The notes: generated by a model not told the origin, from the sequence alone. A DNA stretch of 11,218 nucleotides from Candidatus Sodaliphilus limicaballi (GCA_018065815.1 JAGHSP010000176.1:1-11218); one strand, 5' to 3'; shown: positions 1 through 7,503, numbered from the stretch's first letter. Program-made: numbers and translations.

Positions 1-193
1 GGTTACAACAATAGTTTAGCAAAACGTGTGCCAAAGAGATTAATGCAAAATGCATGACACCCACACTGACACTATGTCATAAAAGCGGCAAAACATTCCG
101 ACTAAAGGTCAGTCAAAACAAAAAATGTGGCATTTATAGTACGTTTTAGCAAAGTTTTTCGGCAAATAACGCCCTAGTCACAATAAAAATTTG

Positions 194-202
194 TAAATTT
201 GC
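194..202 (+). promoter_or_regulatory. Possible -7 promoter box of the methylmalonyl-CoA decarboxylase operon
   Basis: TAAATTTGC matches the Bacteroidota -7 consensus TAnnTTTG and lies 54 nt before the first gene, implying a leader of roughly 45-50 nt. No TTTG-like -33 box is found at the 20-nt spacing seen in the other promoters of this window, so the assignment rests on the -7 box alone. The rest of the leader, 1-256, is AT-rich with no gene or riboswitch fold that I can recognise. Confidence 0.45.
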
Positions 203-256
203 ACATTATTTATTGATAATTATTTTAAACCAAATTTTTAATAACAAAACAAAATT

Positions 257-676
257 ATGCAAATTTCACACATTGAACACGTGGGTATAGCTGTAACCAG
301 CTTGGAAGAGGCTATTCCTTTCTACGAGAACTTACTGGGTTTCAAATGCTTCGCAGTTGAAGAGGTAGCAGACCAGCACGTAAAGACCGCTTTCTTTAAA
401 GTGGGACAGACTAAACTTGAGCTCCTTGAGGCAACAAGCCCCGACAGCGCTATCGCAAAGTTTATCGAGAAGAACGGTGGTCGTGGAGGTATCCAGCACA
501 TCGCATTCGCAGTTGAAGACGGCGTTGCCAACGCTCTCGCTGAAGTACAGGAGAAGGGTGGCCGCGTTGTTGACCAGGCTCCCCGCAAGGGCGCTGAAGG
601 ACTTAACATCGCTTTCCTGCACCCCAAAACAACTTGCGGTACTCTGGTAGAACTTTGCGAGGACCCCAACAAATAA
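257..676 (+). CDS. mce: Methylmalonyl-CoA epimerase
   Basis: This 139-residue protein interconverts (R)- and (S)-methylmalonyl-CoA, linking the B12-dependent mutase to the decarboxylase encoded downstream. It has the two-module glyoxalase/VOC fold. The first module opens with HVGIAV around residues 8-13, followed by the FYENLLGF stretch at 22-29. The second opens with GGIQHIAFAVED around 78-88 and ends with LVELCE near 130-135. His8, a Glu in LELLE (54-58), His81 and Glu132 are the likely metal ligands, by analogy with characterised epimerases. The length is normal for the family. The ATG at 257 starts directly at the first conserved strand. It is the first gene of the operon, 35 nt before mmdA, and that context separates it from other VOC proteins. 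No mutase gene lies in the window. Confidence 0.93.
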   Translation: MQISHIEHVGIAVTSLEEAIPFYENLLGFKCFAVEEVADQHVKTAFFKVGQTKLELLEATSPDSAIAKFIEKNGGRGGIQHIAFAVEDGVANALAEVQEKGGRVVDQAPRKGAEGLNIAFLHPKTTCGTLVELCEDPNK

Positions 677-711
677 TTCACTTAAGAAATTAAAAATTTC
701 ATCATTCAAAA

Positions 712-2283
712 ATGAGTAGTCAGATTGAAAAGATACAAGAGCTTATCGCTAAGCGTGAGAAAGCACGCATAGGCGGTGGCGAAAAAGCAATCGAAAAACA
801 GCACGCCAAGGGCAAGTTCACTGCCCGTGAGCGTATCGCAATGCTGCTCGACGAAGGCAGTTTCGAGGAAATGGACATGTTCGTTGAGCATCGTTGCACT
901 AACTTCGGCATGGACAAGAAGCACTACCTGGGCGACGGTGTTGTAACAGGTTCTGGTACAATCAGCGGTCGTCTCGTTTATGTGTTTGCACAAGATTTCA
1001 CAGTGAGCGCAGGTTCTCTCTCGGAGATGCTCGCTGCCAAGATATGCAAGGTCATGGACATGGCGATGAAGGTGGGTGCTCCCGTTATCGGTCTTAACGA
1101 CTCTGGCGGCGCACGTCTTCAAGAAGGTATCAACGCTCTTGCTGGTTATGCCGAGATCTTCCAGCGCAACATCCTTGCTTCGGGCGTGATTCCCCAGATT
1201 TCAGCAATTATGGGCCCGTGTGCCGGCGGTGCTGTGTACTCTCCTGCCCTCACCGACTTCACCCTCATGTGCGAAGGCACTTCTTACATGTTCCTCACTG
1301 GCCCCGGTCCGGTCAAGGCTGTGCTCGGCGAGGTTGTGACACAAGAGCAACTCGGTGGCGCAACTGTTCACGCTACCAAGTCAGGTGTAACTCATTTCAC
1401 TGCTTCTAACGAGGAAGAGGCTATCGCCCTCATCAAGCAGCTCTTCAGCTACATCCCCCAGAACAACCTGGAGAAGACTCCTCTTGCCGAGTGCAATGAC
1501 CCCATTAACCGTGCAGAGGACTTCCTCAACGAGATTATCCCCGAGAACCCCAACATGCCCTACGACATGTACCAGGTTATCGCTGGCATCGTTGACAACG
1601 GCGAGTTCCTTGAGGTACAGCCCAGCTATGCAAAGAACCTTATCATCGGTTTCGCTCGCTTCAATGGCCAGACCGTAGGTATCGTAGCCAACCAGCCCAA
1701 GCAGCTCGCAGGTGTGCTCGACAGCAACTCTTCACGCAAGGGTGCTCGCTTCGTTCGTTTCTGCGATGCATTCAATATCCCCATCGTCACTCTCGTTGAC
1801 GTTCCCGGATTCCTTCCCGGTACTGCACAAGAGTACAACGCAGTTATCCTCCACGGCGCTAAACTGCTCTACGCCTACGGCGAGGCTACAGTGCCCAAGG
1901 TGACAGTTACACTGCGCAAGAGCTACGGTGGCAGCCACATCGTGATGAGCTGCAAGCAGCTGCGTGGCGACCTCAACTATGCATGGCCCTCAGCCGAAAT
2001 TGCAGTCATGGGTGCTAGCGGTGCCGCTTCTGTGCTCTATGCCAAGGAAGCCAAGGCTCTCAAGGAAGAAGGCAAGGTTGAAGAGGCCAAGGCGTTCATC
2101 AAGGAGAAAGAGGACGAGTACACCAACTTGTTCGCCAACCCCTACAATGCAGCACGCTATGGCTACATTGCTGATGTTATCGAGCCCCGCAACACTCGTT
2201 TCCGCGTGATCCGCGCTCTTGCCCAACTGGAAAACAAGAAGCTTACTAACCCTGCCAAGAAGCACGGTAACATACCTTTGTAA
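712..2283 (+). CDS. mmdA: Methylmalonyl-CoA decarboxylase alpha (carboxyltransferase) subunit
   Basis: This 523-residue, full-length acyl-CoA carboxyltransferase is the soluble subunit. It moves the carboxyl group from (S)-methylmalonyl-CoA to carrier-bound biotin, releasing propionyl-CoA. The N-terminal crotonase-like half carries SGGARLQEG (131-139) and GPCAGGAVYSPA (168-179), glycine-rich motifs expected to form CoA and oxyanion sites. The C-terminal half carries a GGSH motif, AWPSAEIAVMG and GASGAASVLY, the matching second oxyanion region. Sequence alone does not cleanly separate this subunit from the beta chain of propionyl-CoA carboxylase. The decarboxylase reading comes from the adjoining OadG-like and OadB-like subunits and from the lack of a biotin carboxylase. 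The gap to the next gene is 23 nt, consistent with co-transcription. Confidence 0.93.
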   Translation: MSSQIEKIQELIAKREKARIGGGEKAIEKQHAKGKFTARERIAMLLDEGSFEEMDMFVEHRCTNFGMDKKHYLGDGVVTGSGTISGRLVYVFAQDFTVSAGSLSEMLAAKICKVMDMAMKVGAPVIGLNDSGGARLQEGINALAGYAEIFQRNILASGVIPQISAIMGPCAGGAVYSPALTDFTLMCEGTSYMFLTGPGPVKAVLGEVVTQEQLGGATVHATKSGVTHFTASNEEEAIALIKQLFSYIPQNNLEKTPLAECNDPINRAEDFLNEIIPENPNMPYDMYQVIAGIVDNGEFLEVQPSYAKNLIIGFARFNGQTVGIVANQPKQLAGVLDSNSSRKGARFVRFCDAFNIPIVTLVDVPGFLPGTAQEYNAVILHGAKLLYAYGEATVPKVTVTLRKSYGGSHIVMSCKQLRGDLNYAWPSAEIAVMGASGAASVLYAKEAKALKEEGKVEEAKAFIKEKEDEYTNLFANPYNAARYGYIADVIEPRNTRFRVIRALAQLENKKLTNPAKKHGNIPL

Positions 2284-2306
2284 TCAAACATTAAAATTAA
2301 GTGAAT

Positions 2307-2627
2307 ATGCTTTTAACAATTGATAGCAGCACTTGGTTGATGACATGCATCGGAGTGGGTGTGGTATTTGCCATTCTCGTTGTGCTCGTGCTTGTGCTTC
2401 AAGTATTCAATCTTGTGGCTAAGAAAGCATCAAGCACCAATGCTCCAAAAGCAGGTATCGCCGAACTTCCTGTCAAGTCACTCGAAGAAGCAAGCGAACT
2501 GGACAAGGCTGCCGTAGCGACCGCTCTTTACCTTTACCAAAAGAGCAAAGGCGATCAGGAAAGCGGCGTCTTAACCATAAAGAAGGCTCAATCGGCTTGG
2601 CATGCAGTGCTCAATGAGAGATTGTGA
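2307..2627 (+). CDS. OadG-family small membrane subunit of the Na+-pumping decarboxylase
   Basis: This is a small single-pass membrane protein of 106 residues counted from the ATG at 2307. A hydrophobic helix spans about residues 8-34, followed by a Lys-containing stretch, a flexible segment, and a conserved-looking C-terminal patch of about 35 residues (an Ala-rich helix, then VLTIKKAQSAW). This matches the OadG/MmdD type, which tethers the soluble carboxyltransferase and carrier to the membrane beta subunit and aids assembly. Recognition rests on layout, size and position between mmdA and the biotin carrier more than on strong motifs. A GTG at 2301 is in frame and would add two residues. 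I chose the ATG because the GTG offers no visible advantage. In Veillonella naming the equivalent is mmdD. Confidence 0.8.
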   Translation: MLLTIDSSTWLMTCIGVGVVFAILVVLVLVLQVFNLVAKKASSTNAPKAGIAELPVKSLEEASELDKAAVATALYLYQKSKGDQESGVLTIKKAQSAWHAVLNERL

Positions 2628-2659
2628 TTTCAGTATTAAAACTTTTGTAAATCAAAATA

Positions 2660-3361
2660 ATGAAAGAATTCAAATTTAAACTCGGTGGCCAAGACTACAG
2701 CGCAACAGTTGAAGAAAAAGGCGCAGGTACACTCGAAGTTACCGTAAATGGCCAAGCCTATCAAGTTGAGGTGCCTCAGACCAAGGCAGCTGCTCCCACA
2801 ATGGCCCGTAACTCTGCATCGGGCGCACAGGCTGGCGGTCCCAAGAATATCAACTCTGAACTCCCTGGCACAGTGACTAAGATCGTTGCTGCCGACGGAC
2901 AACGCGTAAAGAAAGGCGACGTGCTTCTCGTGATCGAGGCAATGAAGATGGCTAACGATATCGTTGCCGATTGCGACGGTACTGTTCAGCGCATCGCTGT
3001 CACACAAGGCCAGAGCGTGAACCAGGGCGACCTGCTTGTGGAAATGGTTGCCGACGCAGTGGCTGGCACTCCTGCACCGGCTCCCAAGCCTGCAGCAGCG
3101 GCTCCCGCTCCTGCACCTGTCCCCGCAGCACCCAAGGCCGCTCCCGGCGCTAAAGTCGTAGAGGCTCCCCTGCCCGGCACCATCACCAAAGTGCTTGTTA
3201 AGGCAGGACAGGCTGTAAAGGCCGGTGAGACAGTATGCCTCATGGAGGCAATGAAGATGGAGAACAGCATCACTGCCGAATTTGCAGGCACCGTGAAGGC
3301 TGTGCTCGTCGAGGCTGGCGCGCAAGTGCAAAGCGGCCAGGCATTGGTTGAACTTGATTAA
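2660..3361 (+). CDS. Biotin carrier subunit with two tandem biotinyl domains
   Basis: This 233-residue protein carries the carboxyl group on biotin between MmdA and the membrane beta subunit. Residues 1-40 form a short beta-rich N-terminal segment of the sort found in Bacteroidota decarboxylase carriers. An Ala/Gly linker follows. The first biotinyl domain spans about 64-130 with EAMKM at 93-97 (target Lys96). A long Ala/Pro linker spans about 131-164. The second domain spans about 166-233 with EAMKM at 196-200 (target Lys199). Typical carriers of this operon are about 130-150 residues with one biotinyl domain, so the second complete domain is unusual. Both keep the Gly-turn framework and the target lysine, so both look able to accept biotin. 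The residue after MKM is Ala in the first and the more common Glu in the second. The stop is 10 nt before the beta-subunit gene. Confidence 0.92.
   Translation: MKEFKFKLGGQDYSATVEEKGAGTLEVTVNGQAYQVEVPQTKAAAPTMARNSASGAQAGGPKNINSELPGTVTKIVAADGQRVKKGDVLLVIEAMKMANDIVADCDGTVQRIAVTQGQSVNQGDLLVEMVADAVAGTPAPAPKPAAAAPAPAPVPAAPKAAPGAKVVEAPLPGTITKVLVKAGQAVKAGETVCLMEAMKMENSITAEFAGTVKAVLVEAGAQVQSGQALVELD
2849..3358 (+). repeat. Internal duplication of a biotinyl domain within the carrier gene
   Basis: Two copies, about 2849-3049 and 3155-3358, encode paralogous domains. I aligned them by hand over 66 residues without gaps and counted 29 identities, including LPGT, the EAMKM site, GTV and the terminal LVE. 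The DNA around the modification site is identical for 16 nt (2936-2951 and 3245-3260), while flanking codons differ. The duplication is therefore clear at protein level but old or diverged at DNA level. Ala/Pro-rich coding sequence separates the copies. Confidence 0.88.
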
Positions 3362-3371
3362 TTGACAAGTC

Positions 3372-4664
3372 ATGCAAAAGAAAAAGTATTTCAGACTATT
3401 TGCATTTGCGGCTCTGTTGCTTTGTGCCTTCCCCATGATGGCCGAGGACTTCAGCCTGGGCTCAAGCATGGCTAGTTTTGCCAGCGAGATGGGGTTCACC
3501 TCATTCTTCCAGGGCGAAGGCTGGAAAAACCTCGTTATGCTTTGCATCGGCTGTTTCCTGCTGTACCTGGCTATCAAGAAGGAATATGAGCCCCTGCTGC
3601 TCTTGCCCATCGCCTTCGGTATGATTCTCACAAACTTGCCTGGAGCAGGTTTGTTTGACTCTAACATGTGGAACAACGAGTTCCTCAAGGAAGGAGGAGA
3701 CCATTATCATGACTATGGTTACATCATGGCTCACGGTGGCCTGCTCGACATCCTTTACATCGGTGTCAAGGCCGGTATATACCCCTGCCTCATTTTCCTT
3801 GGCGTGGGTGCGATGACCGACTTCGGTCCACTTATTGCTAATCCCAAGAGCCTTTTGCTCGGTGCTGCCGCACAGATCGGCATCTTCGCTACGTTCCTTG
3901 TGACTCAGCTTGATCTCCCCATCTTCGGCTTCACTCCCGCACAGGCTGCTTCTATCGGCATCATCGGTGGTGCTGATGGTCCCACTGCTATTTTCTTGAC
4001 TTCGAAGCTGGCTCCTGAATTGCTAGGTCCCATTGCTGTGGCTGCTTACAGCTACATGGCATTGGTTCCCGTGATTCAACCGCCCATCATGAGAATGCTT
4101 ACATCTGACAAGGAGCGTAAGATCCGCATGAAACAGCTTCGCACAGTGAGCAAGAAAGAGAAGATCATCTTCCCCATCGTTGTGGCTATCATCGTGTCAC
4201 TTGTAGTTCCCTCGGCTGCAACACTCATCGGTTGCCTCATGCTTGGTAACCTGATGAAGGAAAGCGGCGTGGTTGAGCGTCTGAGCAAGGCTGCACAGAA
4301 TGAGCTCAACAACATCGTGGTTATCTGCCTCGGTCTCACCGTGGGTGCAACCGCAACTGCAAGCTCGTTCATGAACTTCCAGACTCTGGGTATCCTGTGT
4401 GTGGGTATCGTTGCATTCGGTATCGGTTCTGCTTCAGGCGTTATCATGGCTAAGGTGATGAACCTTTTCCTCAAGGAGAAGATCAATCCCCTCATTGGTT
4501 CGGCTGGCGTGAGCGCTGTGCCCATGGCTGCACGTGTCAGCCAGGTTGAAGGCGCAAAGGCTGATCCTCGCAACTTCCTGCTCATGCACGCTATGGGTCC
4601 CAATGTGGCTGGCGTGATCGGCTCGGCTGTTGCTGCCGGTGTTCTTCTGAGCTTCCTCGGATAA
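3372..4664 (+). CDS. mmdB: Na+-transporting decarboxylase beta subunit (OadB/MmdB family)
   Basis: This 430-residue polytopic membrane protein decarboxylates carboxybiotin and couples this to Na+ export. It contains GGADGPT at 199-205, YSYMALVP at 226-233, GNLMKESG at 292-299 and NPLIGSAGVSAVPMAAR at 372-388. Asp202, Tyr228, Asn372, Gly376, Ser381 and Arg388 line up, with a constant offset of one, with residues shown to matter in Klebsiella OadB (Asp203, Tyr229, Asn373, Gly377, Ser382, Arg389). The coupling machinery therefore looks intact. Residues 1-24 (basic KKK, hydrophobic core, then PMMA before EDF) resemble a cleavable signal peptide. That is an addition before the usual N-terminal start of the family. 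The protein ends the operon; a strong terminator begins 23 nt after the stop. From sequence alone, the substrate (methylmalonyl-CoA rather than oxaloacetate or glutaconyl-CoA) is inferred from the mce and mmdA neighbours. Confidence 0.94.
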   Translation: MQKKKYFRLFAFAALLLCAFPMMAEDFSLGSSMASFASEMGFTSFFQGEGWKNLVMLCIGCFLLYLAIKKEYEPLLLLPIAFGMILTNLPGAGLFDSNMWNNEFLKEGGDHYHDYGYIMAHGGLLDILYIGVKAGIYPCLIFLGVGAMTDFGPLIANPKSLLLGAAAQIGIFATFLVTQLDLPIFGFTPAQAASIGIIGGADGPTAIFLTSKLAPELLGPIAVAAYSYMALVPVIQPPIMRMLTSDKERKIRMKQLRTVSKKEKIIFPIVVAIIVSLVVPSAATLIGCLMLGNLMKESGVVERLSKAAQNELNNIVVICLGLTVGATATASSFMNFQTLGILCVGIVAFGIGSASGVIMAKVMNLFLKEKINPLIGSAGVSAVPMAARVSQVEGAKADPRNFLLMHAMGPNVAGVIGSAVAAGVLLSFLG

Positions 4665-4686
4665 TATAAAGTACACCTTATATTAT

Positions 4687-4721
4687 AAGGGCGAGGCTAC
4701 TATCATAGTCTCGCCCTTTTT
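4687..4721 (+). terminator. Intrinsic terminator of the decarboxylase operon
   Basis: A 12-bp stem (4687-4698 with 4707-4718, one G-T wobble), rich in GGGCGAG/CTCGCCC pairs, encloses an 8-nt loop and ends in a T-run at 4717-4721. A separate AT-rich inverted repeat at 4676-4690 (CCTTATA-T-TATAAGG) shares the AAGG of the 5' arm, so the two cannot form in full together. Confidence 0.9.
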
Positions 4722-4736
4722 CAAAAAATCAAAGAC

Positions 4737-6383
4737 ATGTCTGATAAAATCATTATCTATCAGTTACTCCCACGCTTGTTTACTAACACTTGCACGACAT
4801 GTGTTGCCAATGGTGATATTGCGACTAACGGAGTGGGCAAAATGAACGAAATCACAAGTGCTAGGCTCAAAGAAATCAAAGCACTTGGAGCAACCCATGT
4901 GTGGTACACAGGCGTTATTGAGCATGCTACCACTGTGGGATATACAAAAAATGGCATAAGTCCCTGCAACGCTCACATTGTCAAGGGAAAAGCAGGCTCG
5001 CCTTACGCCATACGCGACTATTACGACATTGACCCTAACATTGCCGTGAAAGTTGACAAACGCATCGACGAATGGCAAAAACTCGTTAATCGCACACACC
5101 GTGCCGGACTCAAGGTGATTATGGATTTTGTCCCTAACCACGTGGCTCGCGAGTATCACAGCGATGTGTTCTTGCCCGGAGTTGACGATCTGGGACAGAA
5201 CGACGACAAAGGCATGTTCTTTACTCCTAACAATAATTTCTACTATATAACTGACCAGCAGTTTAGCCCCAGCGTTGATCTTGGCACCGGCAAGGACGAG
5301 TACATTGAGTTTCCCGCTCGTGCCACAGGCAACGACTGCTTCCATGCATCTCCTGGCATCAACGACTGGTATGAAACCGTGAAATTAAACTATGGCATTG
5401 ACCCATGGAACGGTAGCCGTCATTTTGACCCCACGCCATCTACATGGAACAAGATGCTGCACATTCTCATGTACTGGGCTAGCATGGGCATCGACGGATT
5501 CAGGTGCGACATGGCTCACATGGTACCAGTTGAATTTTGGCACTGGGCTATCTCTCGGGTTAAGAACAAGTATCCTGGCATTATATTTATTGCCGAAATC
5601 TACGACACCGCACTTTATCACAACTACGTCAACTATGGATTGTTTGACTTGCTATACAATAAAGTAACACTTTATGACACGCTGTTCAATATATTGAAAT
5701 ACAAATCATCAACCCATGAGATTACTCGTTGCTGGCAGCAACTAGAACACATGGGCGACCACATGCTCAACTTCCTTGAAAACCACGATGAGTTGCGTCT
5801 GCCCTCACCGCAGTTCTGTGGGGACGCGTTAGCAGGACGTCCGGCCCTCGTGGTGAGTGCGATGCTCGACCGGAGCCCGTTCCTCGTCTATGCTGGCCAA
5901 GAACTTGGCGAGCGCGGCACCGATGCCGAAGGATTCAGCGGACTCGACGGACGCACCACGATATTCGACTTTTGGAGCATCCCCTCGCTTCGCAAATGGC
6001 TCACCGGGAAGTCTTCGGTCAAAGCCATCGAACTTAGGGAATACTACGCACGGATATTAAAACTATGCAACGAAGAAAAAGCAATCGCACAAGGCGGAAT
6101 GTTTGACCTCATGTATGTCAACCCTCATCTTACACGCCAGTTTGCATTCATGAGGCATTATGGCGATGAGGTGCTGCTGGTAATAGCAAACTTCTCCGGC
6201 CAAGAAGCAAACACAAGCGTGAACATACCAGAGCATGCCTTTAACCACATAGGCCTGGCACAAGGCAAGCACGCCTGCGTTGATCTCATTCACGGCACAA
6301 GGAAAGACGCTATCATCACGCCTGCCAGCCCGTTTGCAGTGTCAATCAAGGCTCATGACGCCGTGGTGTGGAAAATATCCTGA
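4737..6383 (+). CDS. GH13 alpha-amylase-family glycoside hydrolase, cytoplasmic
   Basis: This 548-residue enzyme is of the retaining alpha-amylase (GH13) superfamily and acts on alpha-glucans or maltodextrins. The four signature regions are in order: DFVPNH at 130-135; GFRCDMA at 254-260 with nucleophile Asp258; FIAEIYD at 284-290 with acid/base Glu287; and FLENHDE at 346-352 with transition-state stabiliser Asp351. The TIM barrel spans roughly residues 1-440. The last 95 or so residues (with LLVIANFSG) look like the usual C-terminal beta domain. There is no signal peptide, lipobox or membrane segment, so it should work in the cytoplasm on imported oligosaccharides. Exact specificity (amylase, maltodextrin glucosidase or a transferase) cannot be read from these motifs. 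The gene starts 15 nt after the T-run of the previous terminator. I found no TAnnTTTG box before it, so expression may depend on readthrough or an unrecognised promoter. Confidence 0.9.
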   Translation: MSDKIIIYQLLPRLFTNTCTTCVANGDIATNGVGKMNEITSARLKEIKALGATHVWYTGVIEHATTVGYTKNGISPCNAHIVKGKAGSPYAIRDYYDIDPNIAVKVDKRIDEWQKLVNRTHRAGLKVIMDFVPNHVAREYHSDVFLPGVDDLGQNDDKGMFFTPNNNFYYITDQQFSPSVDLGTGKDEYIEFPARATGNDCFHASPGINDWYETVKLNYGIDPWNGSRHFDPTPSTWNKMLHILMYWASMGIDGFRCDMAHMVPVEFWHWAISRVKNKYPGIIFIAEIYDTALYHNYVNYGLFDLLYNKVTLYDTLFNILKYKSSTHEITRCWQQLEHMGDHMLNFLENHDELRLPSPQFCGDALAGRPALVVSAMLDRSPFLVYAGQELGERGTDAEGFSGLDGRTTIFDFWSIPSLRKWLTGKSSVKAIELREYYARILKLCNEEKAIAQGGMFDLMYVNPHLTRQFAFMRHYGDEVLLVIANFSGQEANTSVNIPEHAFNHIGLAQGKHACVDLIHGTRKDAIITPASPFAVSIKAHDAVVWKIS

Positions 6384-6412
6384 AAAATTAGTTTTAGTTT
6401 ATCTAAAAAAGA

Positions 6413-6445
6413 TTAGGACAACAACCAATAATTTTGTAACTTTGC
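6413..6445 (+). promoter_or_regulatory. Bacteroidota-type promoter of prs
   Basis: The -7 box TAACTTTGC at 6437-6445 matches TAnnTTTG perfectly. TTAG at 6413-6416, three of four bases of the -33 TTTG consensus, lies 20 nt upstream, the same spacing as the two other good promoters here. Transcription would start near 6450, giving a leader of about 80 nt before the chosen prs start. Confidence 0.7.
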
Positions 6446-6532
6446 ACTAAGTTTATAGTCAAGATGCAGTATATGGCATCCATAAGACAGCCTAATCCTG
6501 TGTTCTCGACAAGATTAATCTATCAAACAACT

Positions 6533-7483
6533 ATGAGTAATTTCAAAGTTTTCTCTGGATCAAAATCCCAAAGTGTTGCCAAGGGGATTGCCGATGTGCT
6601 GGGCATAAAACTTGGCGACGTGAAATTGCAACGCTTTGCCGACGGCGAGTTTGAAGTGTGCTATGAAGAGTCTGTGAGAGGCGTGCATGTGTATATCGTG
6701 CAGTCAACTGTCCCCAACAGCGACAATCTCATGGAGCTCCTGCTCATGATCGATGCTGCCAAACGTGCCTCAGCAAAATCAGTGACCGCGGTCATACCCT
6801 ACTTCGGATGGGCCCGTCAAGACCGCAAAGACAAGCCTCGTGTTTCGATTGCTGCCAAGCTTGTTGCCGACCTGCTCTCGGCAGCTGGTGTAGATAGCAT
6901 CATCACAATGGACCTGCATGCCGACCAAATTCAAGGTTTCTTCAACGTGCCAGTTAACCATCTGTATGCATCCACAATCTTTGTTCCTTACATTCAGAAA
7001 CTGAACCTCGAAGACCTGGTTATTGCCAGTCCCGACGTGGGCGGAGCCAAGAGGTCAAACTCTTATGCCAAGTATCTCAACGCACCTCTCGTGCTGTGCC
7101 ACAAGCACAGAGAAAATCCCAACGAGGTTGCCGAGATGAAGGTAATTGGTGATGTGAAGGGCAAAAACGTCATCCTCATTGACGACATGATTGACACAGG
7201 AGGCACTATTTGCAAGGCCGCAAACCTCATGAAGGAAAATGGAGCCAAGAGCGTGAGAGTGTTTGCATCGCATGCAGTGATGAGTGTGAGCAAAGAAGGA
7301 GTCAGTGCAGCGCAGAAAATCATGGACAGTGCCATTGACGAACTCGTACTCACCGACTCACGTCCATTTGACGCGTCAACATGCCCCAAGGCTACAATTC
7401 TCAATGTGGCACCGCTGTTTGGCGACACTATTAACCGCATCCTGAACAATCAGTCTATCAGTTCTCACTACCTGTTTAAGTAA
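6533..7483 (+). CDS. prs: Ribose-phosphate pyrophosphokinase (PRPP synthetase)
   Basis: This enzyme makes 5-phosphoribosyl-1-pyrophosphate from ribose 5-phosphate and ATP, feeding purine, pyrimidine, histidine, tryptophan and NAD synthesis in the cytosol. The 316-residue length is typical. Visible motifs are FADGEFEV near the N terminus, the YFGWARQDRK ATP-site stretch, DLHADQIQGFF at 127-137 with His129, SPDVGGAKRS around 166-175, the HKHR flexible loop, and the PRPP/ribose-phosphate loop VILIDDMIDTGGTI at 213-226. The ATG at 6533 puts FKVFSGSKS at the N terminus, where family members normally begin. An in-frame ATG at 6464 would add 23 residues with no family resemblance and is not preferred. 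The gene has its own promoter and terminator, so it appears monocistronic. Confidence 0.96.
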   Translation: MSNFKVFSGSKSQSVAKGIADVLGIKLGDVKLQRFADGEFEVCYEESVRGVHVYIVQSTVPNSDNLMELLLMIDAAKRASAKSVTAVIPYFGWARQDRKDKPRVSIAAKLVADLLSAAGVDSIITMDLHADQIQGFFNVPVNHLYASTIFVPYIQKLNLEDLVIASPDVGGAKRSNSYAKYLNAPLVLCHKHRENPNEVAEMKVIGDVKGKNVILIDDMIDTGGTICKAANLMKENGAKSVRVFASHAVMSVSKEGVSAAQKIMDSAIDELVLTDSRPFDASTCPKATILNVAPLFGDTINRILNNQSISSHYLFK

Positions 7484-7503
7484 ACAAAAGAGACAGCATA
7501 CAT

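Noticed and set aside
1..256. Riboswitch or repeat element before the decarboxylase operon
   Set aside because: TTTAGCAAA occurs twice (about 15-23 and 145-153) and GGCAAA recurs, but these are short A/T-rich words. I found no cobalamin or other riboswitch core and no convincing fold.
712..2283. Propionyl-CoA carboxylase beta subunit
   Set aside because: The fold is shared, but the operon contains Na+-pump subunits and no biotin carboxylase, which fits decarboxylation. A dual role with a biotin carboxylase encoded elsewhere cannot be ruled out.
2636..3688. Long open frame (350 codons) on the minus strand opposite the biotin carrier and beta-subunit genes
   Set aside because: It overlaps two strongly recognisable genes, its product is Cys/His/Leu-rich with no family resemblance, and it is explained by codon bias of the opposite strand.
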